Shown: in pieces, positions 61,952 to 64,000 of the stretch | Layout of the letters: each line of letters opens with the position of its first letter | How positions within the stretch are numbered: position 1 is the first letter of the stretch | From: Comamonadaceae bacterium | GTDB lineage: Bacteria > Pseudomonadota > Gammaproteobacteria > Burkholderiales > Burkholderiaceae_C | Reading direction: 5' to 3' | NCBI GenBank assembly: GCA_027488985.1 | Contig: JAIYAR010000018.1 | Location: 180,202 to 244,201, forward strand | DNA length: 64,000 nt | Position numbers and translations under genes: made by a program | The notes under the pieces: generated by a model | The model's input: only the letters and a program-made list of their open reading frames with translations | Database searches by the model: none | What the model was told of the DNA's origin: nothing

Positions 61952-64000
61952 ATGGCTACTTCCCAAATTTCTGCCCAAGCCCGCGGCGTTGTTGTCATCC
62001 TGCAAGGTAATGCATGGGTGGTTTCACCAGACGGAAGCAAACGCGCTATCAAGCTGGGCGATGAGATTCAGGAAGGCCAAGTCGTCCTTACCGAGAATGG
62101 AACACGACTGGAACTCGCACTACCGAATGGACGGGAGATCAGCCTCGAATCAGGTCGAGAACTTCTGATTGATGCAAATTTGCTGGGCCTTGCGCCGGAA
62201 GACGCAACAAACGCCGCGCTCAAAGACCTCAACAGCAGTCCTGCAGCCATCGCCAGAGTGATTGCCTCCGGAGGAGATCTTTCTGCCGAATTGGATCCGA
62301 CAGCTGCGGGTTTAAGCGGGGGAGATGCGAGTGACTCGCACAGCTTTGTGCGGGTCATGCGTATCAGCGAGGCAGTAACGCCGCTATCGATTGACAGAGC
62401 TGCAGACAATAGTTCGGAGGAGTTCCCGCAACTCGGCGCTCAACTATCCACGGTGCCAGCACCCACAGTCAACAGCATATCGAACCCAACTCAAACCGAG
62501 GGCAATGCCTTGGTCTACAGTGTTTCGCTTTCCGGAAGCACGATCACTTCGACTACTTATTCACTTTTAATTGGAAGTGGCACAGCAGCGTCGTCTGACT
62601 ATGGAACGCCAGTATTTAGTAACGGTGTAACTTATAACTCCGCTACAAGCACTGTAACGGTGCCAAGTGGGGTTAGCAGCTTTACCGTCTCAATTCCGGC
62701 GATCGACGATCTTTTGTATGAGCAGAGTGAAACTGTTCCTCTGACTATTGGGGGAGTGACCGGTGTCGGCACCATCGTTGACAACGACGCACCGACGCTA
62801 ACCATCAACGATGTGATCATCAATGAGGCTGCCGGCACCGTGACCTTCACCGTCACCCGCGCAGGCGACCTCACCCAGGCCGCCTCCGTCCAGTACGCCA
62901 GCGCCAATGACTCCGCCACCTCCGGCGCAGGCAACGACTACACCGCCGTCGCAGGCACCTTGAACTTCGCCGCCAACGTCGCCACCCAGACCATTACCGT
63001 TGCCATCAACAACGACTCGGTCTTTGAAGGCGCTGAGTCTTTCAACATCAACCTCTCCAACGCCGTCGGCGCTGTCATCACCGACAACCAAGGTGTGGGC
63101 ACCATCGTCGATGACGGGCGCACTCTGCCCGGCGGCGGTACCGCCAACGACGACCGCCCGGTCTTCAACGTGGGCTCGGACTTCATCGTCGATGAGGCCG
63201 CAGGCACCATCACTTTCACGGTCACCAAGACCGGCTCCACCAATCTGGCTTCCTCCGTGGCCTTCACTACCGTGGACGGCTCCGCCTCCGCCGGCAGCGA
63301 CTACACCGCAACCGCAGGCACTCTGACTTTTGCAGCCAACGAGACCTCCAAGACCATCACCGTGCCCATCACCAATGACACGGTGTTTGAAGGTGCCGAG
63401 TCTTTCAGCCTGCAAATCAGCACGCCCACCAACGCCACCATCGGTGACAACTCTCAAGTCGCCACCATCGTCGACGATGGCCGTACCCTGCCCGGCGGCG
63501 GTACCTCCAACGATGACCGCCCTTCTGTCTCCATCGGCTCCAATGTGGTCATCGATGAGGCCGCCGGCACCGTCACTTTCACCGTCACCAAGACCGGCTC
63601 GACCAACCTGCCTGTCACCGTCGATTTCGCAACCGCCAATGGCTCTGCCACTGCAGGCTCCGACTACACCGCAACCAACGGCTCTCTGACCTTTGCGGCC
63701 AATGAGACGACCAAGACCATTACGGTCAATATCACCAACGATACGACCTACGAGATCAGCGAAGACTTCACCGTCTCCCTCTCCAATGTCTCCGGCGCTA
63801 CCTTGGGCACTTCCAGTGCTACCGGTACCATCGTCGACGATGGCCGCACCCTGCCCGGTGGCGGCACTGCCAACGATGACCGTCCAGGCTTCTCCATCAA
63901 CGATGTGATCATCAATGAGGCTGCCGGCACCGTGACCTTCACCGTCACCCGCGCAGGCGACCTCACCCAGGCCGCCTCCGTCCAGTACGCCAGCGCCAAT
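61952..64000 (+). CDS. LapA-type giant surface adhesin with Calx-beta repeats (3' end outside window)
   Basis: At least 683 residues, open to the window edge. Residues 1-115 form the retention module of LapA-like adhesins (ARGVVVILQGNAWVVSPDGS, IKLGDEIQEGQVVLTENGTRLELALPNG). DPTAAG at 115-120 carries a TAAG site as cut by LapG proteases. After a linker come Calx-beta-type repeats of about 121 residues (NEAAGTVTFTVTR, AGSDYTATAGTLTFAANET, TIVDDGRTLPGGG), starting near residue 285. The C-terminal secretion signal must lie beyond the window. Exported by the adjacent type I system, retained at the outer membrane for attachment and biofilm. Confidence 0.9.
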   Translation, partial: MATSQISAQARGVVVILQGNAWVVSPDGSKRAIKLGDEIQEGQVVLTENGTRLELALPNGREISLESGRELLIDANLLGLAPEDATNAALKDLNSSPAAIARVIASGGDLSAELDPTAAGLSGGDASDSHSFVRVMRISEAVTPLSIDRAADNSSEEFPQLGAQLSTVPAPTVNSISNPTQTEGNALVYSVSLSGSTITSTTYSLLIGSGTAASSDYGTPVFSNGVTYNSATSTVTVPSGVSSFTVSIPAIDDLLYEQSETVPLTIGGVTGVGTIVDNDAPTLTINDVIINEAAGTVTFTVTRAGDLTQAASVQYASANDSATSGAGNDYTAVAGTLNFAANVATQTITVAINNDSVFEGAESFNINLSNAVGAVITDNQGVGTIVDDGRTLPGGGTANDDRPVFNVGSDFIVDEAAGTITFTVTKTGSTNLASSVAFTTVDGSASAGSDYTATAGTLTFAANETSKTITVPITNDTVFEGAESFSLQISTPTNATIGDNSQVATIVDDGRTLPGGGTSNDDRPSVSIGSNVVIDEAAGTVTFTVTKTGSTNLPVTVDFATANGSATAGSDYTATNGSLTFAANETTKTITVNITNDTTYEISEDFTVSLSNVSGATLGTSSATGTIVDDGRTLPGGGTANDDRPGFSINDVIINEAAGTVTFTVTRAGDLTQAASVQYASAN
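62802..64000 (+). repeat. Tandem Calx-beta coding repeats, three full units and the start of a fourth
   Basis: Each unit is close to 363 bases and ends with the linker DDGRTLPGGGT and NDDRP. The first 107 bases of the first unit (62802-62908) recur identically at 63894-64000, 1092 bases (364 codons) later. Units two and three differ from each other and from the first mainly in the first half. The pattern points to recent duplication or gene conversion and probably continues beyond the window. Confidence 0.9.

Overview
The window looks like a chromosomal segment of a betaproteobacterium of the Comamonadaceae (Rhodoferax-like). Reasons: the proteobacterial-type GshA, the exbB-exbD-leuS-lptE order, the hpf-ptsN-hprK run, the divergent bamE/fur pair, a three-gene pnt operon, and two families of short dispersed repeats of the kind found in this family. 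The genus is inferred from recall, not computed. No rRNA, tRNA, CRISPR array, prophage or insertion sequence was found, and no gene-free stretch exceeds 300 bases.

Layout. 1-3.9 kb: 3' end of malate synthase G, a VTT/DedA-like membrane protein, an SDR, a membrane-anchored cytochrome c, a CYTH protein and a CWC protein. 3.9-9.5 kb: AMP nucleosidase, a NodIJ-type ABC exporter with a periplasmic binding protein, and a GMC oxidoreductase. 9.6-13.5 kb: the peroxide-responsive ohrR-ohr unit, a small K+ channel and a phosphoesterase plus Ser/Thr kinase-UspA pair, the last two separated by an FNR-type site. 13.5-18.1 kb: formaldehyde dehydrogenase, SrkA, PAP2, an epimerase and a DUF2520 protein. 18.1-19.3 kb: two adjacent broken genes (AraC-type frameshift, DUF2834 nonsense). 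19.4-21.2 kb: terC-exoD behind a yybP-ykoY manganese riboswitch. 21.2-31.3 kb: PAP2, GT39, tautomerase, YafJ, gshB, benE, kup and gshA. 31.4-44.8 kb: diguanylate cyclase, proA, a PilZ-like gene, holA, an lrp-ocd-arginase block lying inside the usual leuS-lptE-holA run, leuS, exbBD, dapB and bamE. 44.8-57.2 kb: fur, hprK, ptsN, hpf, an MFS carrier, corA, mtnN, fadD, pntB-pntAB-pntAA, nudJ and mnmA. 57.3-64 kb: a LapA-type giant adhesin locus with its type I secretion ABC protein, HlyD adaptor and LuxR-type regulator. The adhesin runs off the window.

How the parts fit. Several groups concern stress and redox: ohrR/ohr, gshA/gshB with glutathione-dependent formaldehyde dehydrogenase, transhydrogenase, SrkA and the UspA-kinase. 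Ion homeostasis genes are frequent (kup, K+ channel, corA, terC, fur). The adhesin carries a TAAG motif where a LapG-type protease would cut, so surface attachment is probably under c-di-GMP control.

Most notable: (1) a repeat of about 55-65 bp (consensus core TAGCTGCTCGCGCA) present nine times in 64 kb. Four copies lie inside srkA, benE, proA and leuS without breaking the frame, and others supply stop codons to neighbouring genes. (2) The Mn riboswitch ahead of terC. (3) The kinase-UspA/phosphoesterase pair next to an FNR-like box. (4) The LapA-type adhesin with near-identical DNA repeats. (5) The arginine-catabolism block inside leuS-lptE-holA, with two perfect palindromes.
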